This document shows, one piece after another, positions 46,117 to 52,691 of a stretch of 64,000 nt of DNA. The translations under genes and the position numbers were made by a program. The stretch is from assembly GCF_001418085.1 (NCBI RefSeq), contig NZ_LIQH01000042.1, positions 1 through 64,000 of the forward strand. Direction: 5' to 3'. The number at the start of each line of letters is the position of its first letter. The first letter of the stretch is position 1. Source of the DNA: Lacinutrix algicola (GTDB taxonomy: Bacteria; Bacteroidota; Bacteroidia; Flavobacteriales; Flavobacteriaceae). Below the pieces are notes generated by a model. It saw only the letters and a program-made list of their open reading frames with translations. It searched no databases and was not told the origin of the DNA.

Positions 46117-46163
46117 AAAATCAGGTTTTTAGTTTTATATCCATAAGAGTGAGTTTTTATTGT

Positions 46164-46295
46164 TGCCAACGTTTATGTATAAGAATAGTTGCGGGTTTGT
46201 GTGCGAGGATTTTCCGCAGGAAAATCAGATGTTACAAACACGCAACGACCTTTGGTTAAGCACTAAACCGCAATTATTTTTATACAGTGTTGGCA
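46164..46295 (-). repeat. attC-like repeat 15
   Basis: Left box TGCCAAC, right box GTTGGCA. Apex GATTTTCC-GCA-GGAAAATC, third arm type. Confidence 0.9.
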
Positions 46296-46303
46296 AATCG
46301 TTT

Positions 46304-46834
46304 TTATTTCAGTATTTTATTCAGTTCTTCGTATTTTCCGCATTGTCCAAAATCAGATGTATTAGAAGTTGTTCCAATAATGTGGTGGTCATTACAACTA
46401 AAACATATTTTAGCGATTCCAACTACTTTATTTTTTTGATAAAAAACTAAAATATCTCTAAAAACTGATATACAAGAATAAGCAACGTTAACTGAACAAG
46501 ATTGCTCTTTAAAAATTTCTTTTATTTCTTGAAAGTCAGAAATTGGAATATCACGTTTTTTTGTAGCAACCTTATCTAATTCATTAATAAATTCAATTCC
46601 GTTCAATTTTGTTGGTTTTCTGTCAAATAATAATGAGGATAATAATTCTTTGTTTTCAATTTTTACAGAGTCATTTTCTATATCAAAATAATCTATTTTT
46701 TCTATAAATGTATAATGCTCAATTTTATCAAAATCAAAATAATAAGAGTTGTAGAAGTATATAAAACTTAAGAGTAAAATCCCGATTAATATAACTATTA
46801 ATTTGATGTTTTTTTGAACTAAATTTTTAATCAT
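46304..46834 (-). CDS. Hypothetical membrane-anchored protein (fused cassette)
   Basis: 176 residues. One N-terminal membrane helix (KLIVILIGILLLSFIYFYNS), then an extracytoplasmic domain with several Cys (EQSCSVNVAYSCISVFRDIL, KICFSCNDHH). The Cys pairs may form disulfides. No family recognised. A short copy of a cassette head lies just upstream at 46858-46878, so this gene and the next may be two cassettes that lost the repeat between them. Confidence 0.6.
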   Translation of the reverse strand: MIKNLVQKNIKLIVILIGILLLSFIYFYNSYYFDFDKIEHYTFIEKIDYFDIENDSVKIENKELLSSLLFDRKPTKLNGIEFINELDKVATKKRDIPISDFQEIKEIFKEQSCSVNVAYSCISVFRDILVFYQKNKVVGIAKICFSCNDHHIIGTTSNTSDFGQCGKYEELNKILK

Positions 46835-46857
46835 TTCTGTTTTCTAAAATTAAAACC

Positions 46858-46878
46858 ATGTTGGTAAATCGTTTTTAA
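46858..46878 (-). repeat. Relic cassette boundary inside a unit
   Basis: TGTTGGTAAATCGTTTTTAA closely copies the true boundary at 46288-46307 (TGTTGGCAAATCGTTTTTAT), but the repeat body is missing. Confidence 0.55.
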
Positions 46879-47555
46879 TGCATTATATAAACTATAGACA
46901 TAGAGGCTATTGTATCGTTATTTTTGTCAAAGAAAAAATGGTCATAACCAATAGAATCAAGTAATCCAGTTTGAAAATTTGTAGAACTAACCTTGATAAT
47001 TTCTTTTTTCTCGAATTTATCATAAATGGAAAAAGGAATATTCATTATTAAGTCTGATATCATATATACATCATCATTTTTAGTAAAACTACTGTCAATA
47101 CCATGTTTGTATTTTAAGAAATTTTCTTTTCGTTTGATATAACCTATATATTTTATTTCCTTTTCACTTTTCGCGATCTGTTTATCTAAATAATCAACTA
47201 AATCTTCGTAACAGAATGAATATTGAAATTCATTTTGATGGAATATTACTTTTTTTTCACATTTAATTTCCGAACATAAATAATCTTTTTTGCTAATCCA
47301 TGCTCCAAAATATCCATAATCATCTTTTTCAGTATTATGAGTTCCGTGTACTTGAATTGTATCACCTTTTTTAATTAATTCCACATTATAGTCTTTAGAG
47401 AAATAAGTTATTATCTCTTTCAGAACAGGTTTGTTTAATCCATTTCTGGATTTGTAATGGAATAATTCCGATTCATTAAAATACTCAATATTTGTTTTAT
47501 GCTCACAATTAAAGAACAAAATCATTGTAATTATGTAAAATGTTTTTCTCATCAA
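46875..47555 (-). CDS. Hypothetical lipoprotein (fused cassette)
   Basis: 226 residues. Lipobox ILFFNC-EHKT. The mature part is charged with beta strands; KGDTIQVHGTHNTEKDDYGY and NFQTGLLDSIGYDHFFFDKN are distinctive but belong to no family I recognise. The right unit end TTTGCCAAC matches the head of the neighbouring gene at 46289, which supports a fused two-gene unit. Confidence 0.6.
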   Translation of the reverse strand: MMRKTFYIITMILFFNCEHKTNIEYFNESELFHYKSRNGLNKPVLKEIITYFSKDYNVELIKKGDTIQVHGTHNTEKDDYGYFGAWISKKDYLCSEIKCEKKVIFHQNEFQYSFCYEDLVDYLDKQIAKSEKEIKYIGYIKRKENFLKYKHGIDSSFTKNDDVYMISDLIMNIPFSIYDKFEKKEIIKVSSTNFQTGLLDSIGYDHFFFDKNNDTIASMSIVYIMH

Positions 47556-47560
47556 ATGTT

Positions 47561-47691
47561 TGCCAACGTGTTTGTATATGGTTTGTTGCGTGGTTAAGAA
47601 CGTAATTTAGCAAATAAAAACCGAATAGAAAATCCGCGAGGGTTTTCGTAAGCAGGCTAGAACCAGCAATAAATTATATACGGTGTTAGCA
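47561..47691 (-). repeat. attC-like repeat 16
   Basis: Left box TGCCAAC, right box GTTAGCA. Apex GAAAATCC-GCGA-GGGTTTTC; nearly identical to repeat 18. Confidence 0.9.
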
Positions 47692-47712
47692 ATAGTTTTT
47701 TCGCTCATAAGT

Positions 47713-48414
47713 TTATTTTTTTTCAGAATTTTCATCATCGTCATTTCGGATTGCGAGTAATTTACCAATTTCAAAAATCTCAGAGTAGCTTACACTCAAA
47801 CCAAATGTCAAAACACTATTTTTATTTATTTTAGATACAATCTTAAAATCTCTTTTTTTGTCATAATTCCGACCTACATCAGATTTTGTATGAGCGTAAT
47901 TTCTTAAATAAAATGCTGGAAATGTATCGAGAACAATTGGTTCTTTCAGTTCCTTGCCTTCGTGAATTATGGTGTAATGAAGATTTGGTGAAAGTATATG
48001 TAGAGAAGTGGTGTCAACTTTTTCTCCGATATAAATGTCAACATCACTACCTGCTCCATACCAGCCACCTTTAACCGTTCCTTCTATTGTTATTTCATTA
48101 TTCTCTCGATTTAGTATAATCCGCTCAAATTTCACCTTTAGATTCTTTCTTTTGGTTTTTCCATTTGTTAGAGGTGCAGTTTTTCCTGTTTTAGGATTTA
48201 CTATATCAAGTTTTAAAGAGTTCTTATTATAATCTCTAAAACAAGGTTCGTGTCTTTGTTCTTCGGAAAGATGTATAGTTCCATATTGAAACGTTTTCGG
48301 GTAAATCTTTAGTCTTTCTATTTCGTCTTGATTAAATGAAATATCAGATTCATTTTGTCCGAAAGAGTTCGAACAGATTATCAGAAGAAATATGAAACTT
48401 AAGATGCTTTTCAT
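47713..48414 (-). CDS. Hypothetical secreted protein (cassette)
   Basis: 233 residues. Signal peptide (FLLIICSNSFGQ-NESD). The rest suggests a beta-sandwich (TIEGTVKGGWYGAGSDVDIY and IGEKVDTTSLHILS), perhaps a carboxypeptidase-regulatory-like fold, but no family is assigned. Unit ends GTTAGCAATA and TATTGCTAAC are complements and are the same as those of the unit at 42123. Confidence 0.6.
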   Translation of the reverse strand: MKSILSFIFLLIICSNSFGQNESDISFNQDEIERLKIYPKTFQYGTIHLSEEQRHEPCFRDYNKNSLKLDIVNPKTGKTAPLTNGKTKRKNLKVKFERIILNRENNEITIEGTVKGGWYGAGSDVDIYIGEKVDTTSLHILSPNLHYTIIHEGKELKEPIVLDTFPAFYLRNYAHTKSDVGRNYDKKRDFKIVSKINKNSVLTFGLSVSYSEIFEIGKLLAIRNDDDENSEKK

Positions 48415-48440
48415 TGTTTACGAGGTGTTCTTTAAATTAT

Positions 48441-48573
48441 TGCTAACGTTTATGTATAAGAATAGTTGCGGGTTTGTATGCGAGGATTTTCCGAAGGAAA
48501 ATCAGACGTTACAAACACGCAACGACCTTTTGATTAAGCACTAAGCCGCAATTATTTTTATACGGTGTTACCA
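48441..48573 (-). repeat. attC-like repeat 17
   Basis: Left box TGCTAAC, right box GTTACCA. Apex GATTTTCC-GAA-GGAAAATC, third arm type, very close to repeat 8. Confidence 0.9.
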
Positions 48574-49070
48574 TACGTTTTTTTTTCCGTTTTCTTTAAT
48601 TCAGATGTTTTTACAACAATTGTATTTCCCCAAATATCTCCTAATCGTTGATTTTTATCTGTATTTTTTATTGTTATAATTCCGATTAGTCCAAAAAAGA
48701 ACATATCGATTGGGTCAAGTAAATGTCTTTTCAAAGATTGTCCAAAAGTCAGTTTTTCGTCCGTTCCACTAAAAGTTGAGTTGTCAGTTGATTTTCGGAT
48801 TGATAAAGGTTTTAATCCGAATAATAAATTTCCGAGTGTTGCTCCGAACCATTGTTCAAGTCCAATAGTCATTATTCCCCAAAATAAAATTGGAATAAGT
48901 CCAGGAAGTCCATTTAATGAATATCCACCTTCGTCATTTGGTTCTCCGATTGTAAAAATCAAGAAGAAAGTAAATCCGTAAATAATTATATAATCAACAA
49001 TTCCTGCGAAAATTCGGTCGCTAATATTTGGTTCAGTTTTAAATTCAGTATTTAAGTTTGTTTCGTTCAT
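48558..49070 (-). CDS. RDD family membrane protein (cassette interrupted by an IS)
   Basis: 170 residues from the ATG at 49070 (MNETNLNTEFKTEPNISDRI). The RDD pattern is clear: RIFAGIVDYIIIYGFTFFLI, FGATLGNLLFGLKPLSIRKS and NQRLGDIWGNTIVVKTS near the end. An IS3 element sits 13 nt upstream of the start, between the cassette head (GTTACCATAC at 48567, right end GTATGGTAAC at 50388) and the gene, so it separates the gene from anything upstream. Confidence 0.8.
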   Translation of the reverse strand: MNETNLNTEFKTEPNISDRIFAGIVDYIIIYGFTFFLIFTIGEPNDEGGYSLNGLPGLIPILFWGIMTIGLEQWFGATLGNLLFGLKPLSIRKSTDNSTFSGTDEKLTFGQSLKRHLLDPIDMFFFGLIGIITIKNTDKNQRLGDIWGNTIVVKTSELKKTEKKTYGNTV

Positions 49071-49121
49071 CGTTTTTCTCAAATGTCTTGTCCTGAAATA
49101 TGGCTACAGGTTAAAATTGAA

Positions 49122-49937
49122 TTAAGCTGATAATTTATATACCATATTAGGTGTTTTATAATCTAAAGATAAATGTAATCTTACTTCATTGTATAAATTA
49201 ATCGCATTTTTTGCAGCTCTCTTAGCGTGACTCACGTTATCAAAGGTCTGGTCTAAATAAAATTCATCTTTTAAAATTCCATTTACACGTTCTGCCATTG
49301 CATTTTCGTAACAATGATTTTCTTCGGTCATACTAATATCTATCTTTTTTCTTTTGAGTATTTGTGTGTATACATTGCTACAATACTGTATTCCTCTGTC
49401 CGAATGATGAATAAGTTGTTTAATGCTTTTAGCTTGATAAATGGCCTTATTTAGCGCTCTCACACATCCTTTAAGTTCCAAGCTATCACTAATATCATAA
49501 CCAACTATTTTCCTGGAATGCATATCTGTTATTAAAGCCAGGTAGCAAAAACCCTTTATGGTTCTAATGTATGTGATATCAGATACCCAAACTTGGTTAG
49601 CTCTAGTAACTTCTAAGTCTTTTATGATGTTATTATATTTATAAAAACGATGATAAGAGTTCGTAGTTCTAGCACTGGTTTTCCTTCTAAGTGTCAGCAT
49701 TTGATTTTTTCTAAGCACATTAAATAAAGTATCTCTACCAACTTTAATATTGGCTTTATTAAAATCTGCATTTAATGATTTTACAAGTTTTCTCACGCCT
49801 TCTCTAGGAAGGGATTTGCGTCTTTTTCTAACGATATTAATAATCTGTAGTTCTAGGTTTAAACGCTTATCAGCTCTGTTTTTATGCTTGTAATAAGCAT
49901 TACGTTTAAGTCCAAAACAATGGGTTATAGTTGTCAA
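49122..49937 (-). CDS. IS3-family transposase OrfB (DDE integrase core)
   Basis: 271 residues as an independent frame. The DDE residues are visible: Asp in NQVWVSDITYIRTIKGF, Asp in KQLIHHSDRGIQYCSNVY and Glu in NAMAERVNGILKDEFY. The frame stays open upstream of this start through ALSKAKKISKGFATL to the A9 run in orfA, so the active transposase is probably an OrfAB fusion made by -1 frameshifting. Appears intact. Confidence 0.93.
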   Translation of the reverse strand: MTTITHCFGLKRNAYYKHKNRADKRLNLELQIINIVRKRRKSLPREGVRKLVKSLNADFNKANIKVGRDTLFNVLRKNQMLTLRRKTSARTTNSYHRFYKYNNIIKDLEVTRANQVWVSDITYIRTIKGFCYLALITDMHSRKIVGYDISDSLELKGCVRALNKAIYQAKSIKQLIHHSDRGIQYCSNVYTQILKRKKIDISMTEENHCYENAMAERVNGILKDEFYLDQTFDNVSHAKRAAKNAINLYNEVRLHLSLDYKTPNMVYKLSA

Positions 49938-49972
49938 AGTAGCAAATCCCTTAGATATCTTTTTGGCTTTAC

Positions 49973-50344
49973 TTAAGGCTTTATACTTAGCTTTTTTTTT
50001 AGTTCATTAACTGATTTATAGCCAAGATCTTCAGCAGCTACTTCCAGATAACAATCCTGGACCATAGCATCGAGATCCTTTTTAAGTAGTAGTTTTTTAA
50101 GTTGTTCAACCTCTTTTTGAAGTGCTTTAATTCTAGATATTTCGTCTTTTGTTTCCACTTTTACTCTGGTGTTCATTAAGTCTTTACGATTATACTTTTT
50201 AATCCACACATTTACTGTTGTAGGTGCAATAGAGTAGAGTTTACAAAGTTCACTCTTTGTGTGTTTTCCGATTGTAAGTTCGGCTAAGATTTTTAATTTA
50301 AAAGGTTCACTGTAACGTCTAATTACTTTGTCATTTCTATACAT
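49973..50344 (-). CDS. IS3-family OrfA with programmed frameshift site
   Basis: 123 residues: helix-turn-helix (SEPFKLKILAELTIGKHTKS and IAPTTVNVWIKKYNRKDLM) followed by a leucine-zipper coiled coil (IKALQKEVEQLKKLLLKKDL). The last codons run across A9, where ribosomes can slip -1 into the orfB frame. Confidence 0.9.
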   Translation of the reverse strand: MYRNDKVIRRYSEPFKLKILAELTIGKHTKSELCKLYSIAPTTVNVWIKKYNRKDLMNTRVKVETKDEISRIKALQKEVEQLKKLLLKKDLDAMVQDCYLEVAAEDLGYKSVNELKKKLSIKP

Positions 50345-50390
50345 AATGTTTAAAATTATGTAGCCTTATTTCAGGACGGGTCAAAATGTA

Positions 50391-50521
50391 TGGTAACGTT
50401 GTTGTATATGGTTTGTTGCGTGGTTAAGAACGTAATTTAGCAAATAAAAACCGAATAGAAAATCCGCGAGGGTTTTCGTAAGCAGGCTAGAACCAGCAAT
50501 AAATTATATACGGTGTTGCCA
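50391..50521 (-). repeat. attC-like repeat 18
   Basis: Left box TGGTAAC, right box GTTGCCA. Apex GAAAATCC-GCGA-GGGTTTTC. Confidence 0.9.
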
Positions 50522-50528
50522 ACAGTAT

Positions 50529-50927
50529 TTATTCTCTTTTATTATATATTGTTTTCGCTTCTTCTCTCGATTTTTTAAATATGTCAGAGCCAAATTCCGC
50601 TGTAATTATTTCTTTCATTTTATCCGTGTAACATTTTGAATCAGGTGTAATTAAACAACCTCCATCAATAATCAAAATTCCATATTTCGATTCCATATAT
50701 TTTTCATAAAACTCATCGAATTTCCAGTCGTCTTCCTTTTTTATTTTTAGACCATAAGAATAAGAATTATAAATTTTATTTTCGGCGTCTTTTATTGCTC
50801 GTTTTGTTCCGCTTTCACAATTTCCGATAAAGATTGAGTCATTTTTAATTCCGCTTTGTTCTTTTTTCGATTGAGAATAACTTAATCCGAAAGTAAAAAT
50901 CAATATTAAAGTAAAAATTTTATTCAT
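50529..50927 (-). CDS. Hypothetical small secreted protein (cassette)
   Basis: 132 residues. Signal peptide (TLILIFTFGLSYS-QSKK). Mature part charged, with GNCESGTKRAIKDAENKIYN and LIIDGGCLITPDSKCYTDKM giving three Cys. No family recognised. Unit ends GTTGCCAACA and TTGTTGGCAAC match. Confidence 0.6.
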   Translation of the reverse strand: MNKIFTLILIFTFGLSYSQSKKEQSGIKNDSIFIGNCESGTKRAIKDAENKIYNSYSYGLKIKKEDDWKFDEFYEKYMESKYGILIIDGGCLITPDSKCYTDKMKEIITAEFGSDIFKKSREEAKTIYNKRE

Positions 50928-50949
50928 TCCGTTCGGTTTTTCATATTGT

Positions 50950-51082
50950 TGGCAACGTTGATGTATAAGAATAGTTGCGGGTTTGTATGCGAGGAATTTC
51001 CGAAGGAAATTCAGACGTTACAAACACGCAACGATCTTTTGATTAAGCACTAAACCGCAATTATTTTTATACGGTGTTAGCA
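50950..51082 (-). repeat. attC-like repeat 19
   Basis: Left box TGGCAAC, right box GTTAGCA. Apex GAATTTCC-GAA-GGAAATTC, where both arms changed together relative to repeat 17. Confidence 0.9.
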
Positions 51083-51089
51083 CCAGTTT

Positions 51090-51584
51090 TTATTTTTCCG
51101 ATTTGTGACAGCTAATGCCCCAAATATTTAATTTTTCCAAAGTATAGTCGATTTCAACCGTATTTTGGTCAATAACTTTAAATTCATTCCCTTCTTTATA
51201 ATTTGAGTCAAAAAGGTCATTTAAATTCAACGTGTCTTTTTTTCGTTCCGCAAAGTTCAGCAATACAGTTTTTTCATTTCCGCTCCAAATTCCGTTTGCG
51301 TTTATAATGTCAGATTCAGGTTCAGAGTCGTGCATTGGTTCCGGATAAATGCTCATATAAAAATCAAAAGTTCCATTTGGAATTAAAGTCAGTTTTATTA
51401 GAGCCAAATCATTATCTCCACTTAAGTAAACAATTGTGTCCTTAATTACTAATTTTTCGGATTTGATAATTTCCGTTTCAGTATTCAATTCCGCACTTTG
51501 AGTTATTTCAGATTTCTTCTTTTGACAAGAAAAGACGATTAAAATTAAAACTAAAAATATTGATGTTCTCATTGTTGTTTTCAA
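51090..51584 (-). CDS. Hypothetical lipoprotein (cassette)
   Basis: 164 residues. Lipobox LIVFSC-QKKK. The mature part is beta-rich with FDFYMSIYPEPMHDSEPESD and NANGIWSGNEKTVLLNFAER, the outline of lipocalin-like or NlpE-like small lipoproteins; not assigned. Unit ends GTTAGCACCA and TGGTGCTAAC are complements. Confidence 0.6.
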   Translation of the reverse strand: MKTTMRTSIFLVLILIVFSCQKKKSEITQSAELNTETEIIKSEKLVIKDTIVYLSGDNDLALIKLTLIPNGTFDFYMSIYPEPMHDSEPESDIINANGIWSGNEKTVLLNFAERKKDTLNLNDLFDSNYKEGNEFKVIDQNTVEIDYTLEKLNIWGISCHKSEK

Positions 51585-51589
51585 ATTGG

Positions 51590-51723
51590 TGCTAACGTTG
51601 TTGTATATGGTTTGTTGCGTGTTTTAAGCAACTAATTTAGTAAATAATTACCGACCAAGAAAGTCCGAGAGGACTTTCGTAAGTAGGCGAGAAGCCAGCA
51701 ATAAATTATATACGGTGTTGCCA
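51590..51723 (-). repeat. attC-like repeat 20
   Basis: Left box TGCTAAC, right box GTTGCCA. Apex GAAAGTCC-GAGA-GGACTTTC. Confidence 0.9.
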
Positions 51724-51732
51724 TCTGGCTTA

Positions 51733-52452
51733 CTATCGCTGAATTGGTTGTATTGGTTGGTCAAGTTTTCTTAAATTCCAATTTTTATTAATCATTATTC
51801 CGCTTTCAAGATTGTCTTTCCAGACATTTTTATAAATCGAGTTGACACTTGGATTATTTGGAACGAAAGTCAGAACATCTTCGTAAGTTAAATAAAATTC
51901 AATATAACCACCGACATATTCATTATGACGAACACTAACAATTCCGAACTTATCAATTAAATCACTAAGTCTTTTTAGGTCGTTAAAAGGATTTTTATTT
52001 CCATATAGTTCTGTTTCTTTATATTCTTCTCTTTTAATAGAATCGTCTTGAATCATAAATGACGGACTAACTTTAATTTGGCCATTATTTAGTTTAGTTA
52101 TCCAAATATTCGATTTAATTTTCGAAGTGTCAATATCAACGAGAATTGGATATTCCGTTGATTTCAAATGTTTAGGAAAAATCATAAATGAGGCACTATC
52201 ATTTTCTTTAAAATAGTACGCGCGAAAATCAACTCTGTTATTTTTAATTTTTCTCCATATTTCGCCTTTACCTCGATATTCGAAACGCCAATTTTCAAAG
52301 ATATTCACATCTTTTTCGCTCAGTTGCTCAGCAATTCTTTCAGCTTGTTTTTCAATTTTCGCATCTGAATATTTGGGATTATTGCAACCAAAAAGAAGTG
52401 ACATAATTAATGTCAAGAAAAATAACTTGTATGTTTTTAATGTTCTTTTCAA
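51733..52452 (-). CDS. Hypothetical lipoprotein, first cassette of array 1
   Basis: 239 residues if it starts at the TTG at 52452, which gives a normal lipoprotein leader ((M)KRTLKTYKLFFLTLIMSLLF, then GC-NNP). No ATG is available before the signal peptide. Mature domain: mixed alpha/beta with RDKFGIV-like stretches (LSDLIDKFGIVSVRHNEYVG); no family recognised. It is the gene nearest to the leader, only 13 bp from the box, so it could be expressed from a leader promoter. Unit ends GTTGCCATC and GATGGCAAC match. Confidence 0.62.
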   Translation of the reverse strand: MKRTLKTYKLFFLTLIMSLLFGCNNPKYSDAKIEKQAERIAEQLSEKDVNIFENWRFEYRGKGEIWRKIKNNRVDFRAYYFKENDSASFMIFPKHLKSTEYPILVDIDTSKIKSNIWITKLNNGQIKVSPSFMIQDDSIKREEYKETELYGNKNPFNDLKRLSDLIDKFGIVSVRHNEYVGGYIEFYLTYEDVLTFVPNNPSVNSIYKNVWKDNLESGIMINKNWNLRKLDQPIQPIQR

Positions 52453-52458
52453 GCTTGA

Positions 52459-52632
52459 TGGCAACAATTATATATAGTCACTATTAACCATATATTTATA
52501 TATAAAGAAAACCATAACTATTATTCAATTCTTACGGTTTTCCTCATTAATTTAATTATTAATATCAGCAAGCTAAGATTAATAGATAACAAAAAAAAAT
52601 GCAGAACTGTGTATTTTATACTTTGTAAAAAA
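52459..52632 (-). other. Leader of array 1, candidate attI-like recipient site
   Basis: Begins with the box TGGCAAC and is strongly similar to the leader at 63487-63660: CAACAATTATATA, CTATTAACCATA, TAAAGAAAACCAT, TACGGTTTTCCTCA, AGCAAGCTAAG and a terminal AAAAAAAATGCAGAACT hairpin-like end. It contains an internal hairpin GAAAACC/GGTTTTC. No further cassette lies beyond it. The crossover would be TATAATTG^TT on the minus strand. Confidence 0.6.
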
Positions 52633-52643
52633 AACTTATAAAT

Positions 52644-52657
52644 CCCTGTTTTCGGGG
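52644..52657 (+). promoter_or_regulatory. Candidate operator CCCTGTTTTCGGGG before the kinase operon
   Basis: Same inverted motif as at 55645 (CCCTGTTTTCAGGG). It lies 24 nt upstream of a TACATTTG -7 box (52681-52688). Likely target of the adjacent response regulator (inference). Confidence 0.5.
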
Positions 52658-52691
52658 ATGCTTATAAGGTTTGCAATTCCTACATTTGTGC

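Larger units (their letters stand above)
49084..50383 (-). mobile_element. IS3-family insertion sequence (1300 bp)
   Basis: Imperfect terminal inverted repeats: TGTCTTGTCCTGAAATATGG on the left, and on the right the complement reads TGACCCGTCCTGAAATAAGG. A 3-bp direct repeat AAA flanks it. orfA (49973-50344) and orfB (49122-49937) are complete, with an A9 slippery run at 49991-49999. It is inserted in the head of the RDD cassette. Confidence 0.92.
34193..52465 (-). mobile_element. Integron-like cassette array 1 (20 units, no integrase in window)
   Basis: Twenty units, all read from the minus strand, are divided by 20 repeats of 112-135 bp and closed on the right by a leader. Each repeat has outer boxes NNNYAAC and GTTRNNN, inner arms that pair (TATA-type, then GTTGCG/CGCAAC or similar) and an apical hairpin. 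The boxes at the two ends of a unit complement each other, which fits excision as a circle with crossover at G^TT as in integron cassettes. It resembles a CALIN (attC cluster lacking an integrase), but only GTTR of the classical GTTRRRY is kept. Confidence 0.75.

Noticed and set aside
46160-46450. Plus-strand open frame across repeat 15
   Set aside because: It reads through the repeat and the antisense of a gene.
34911-51723. Rho-independent terminators at the apical hairpins of the repeats
   Set aside because: The stems are not followed by T runs and are part of a larger two-armed fold with conserved outer boxes.
34193-52465. CRISPR array
   Set aside because: The repeats are ~130 bp, divergent and palindromic with whole genes between them; there are no short unique spacers and no cas genes.
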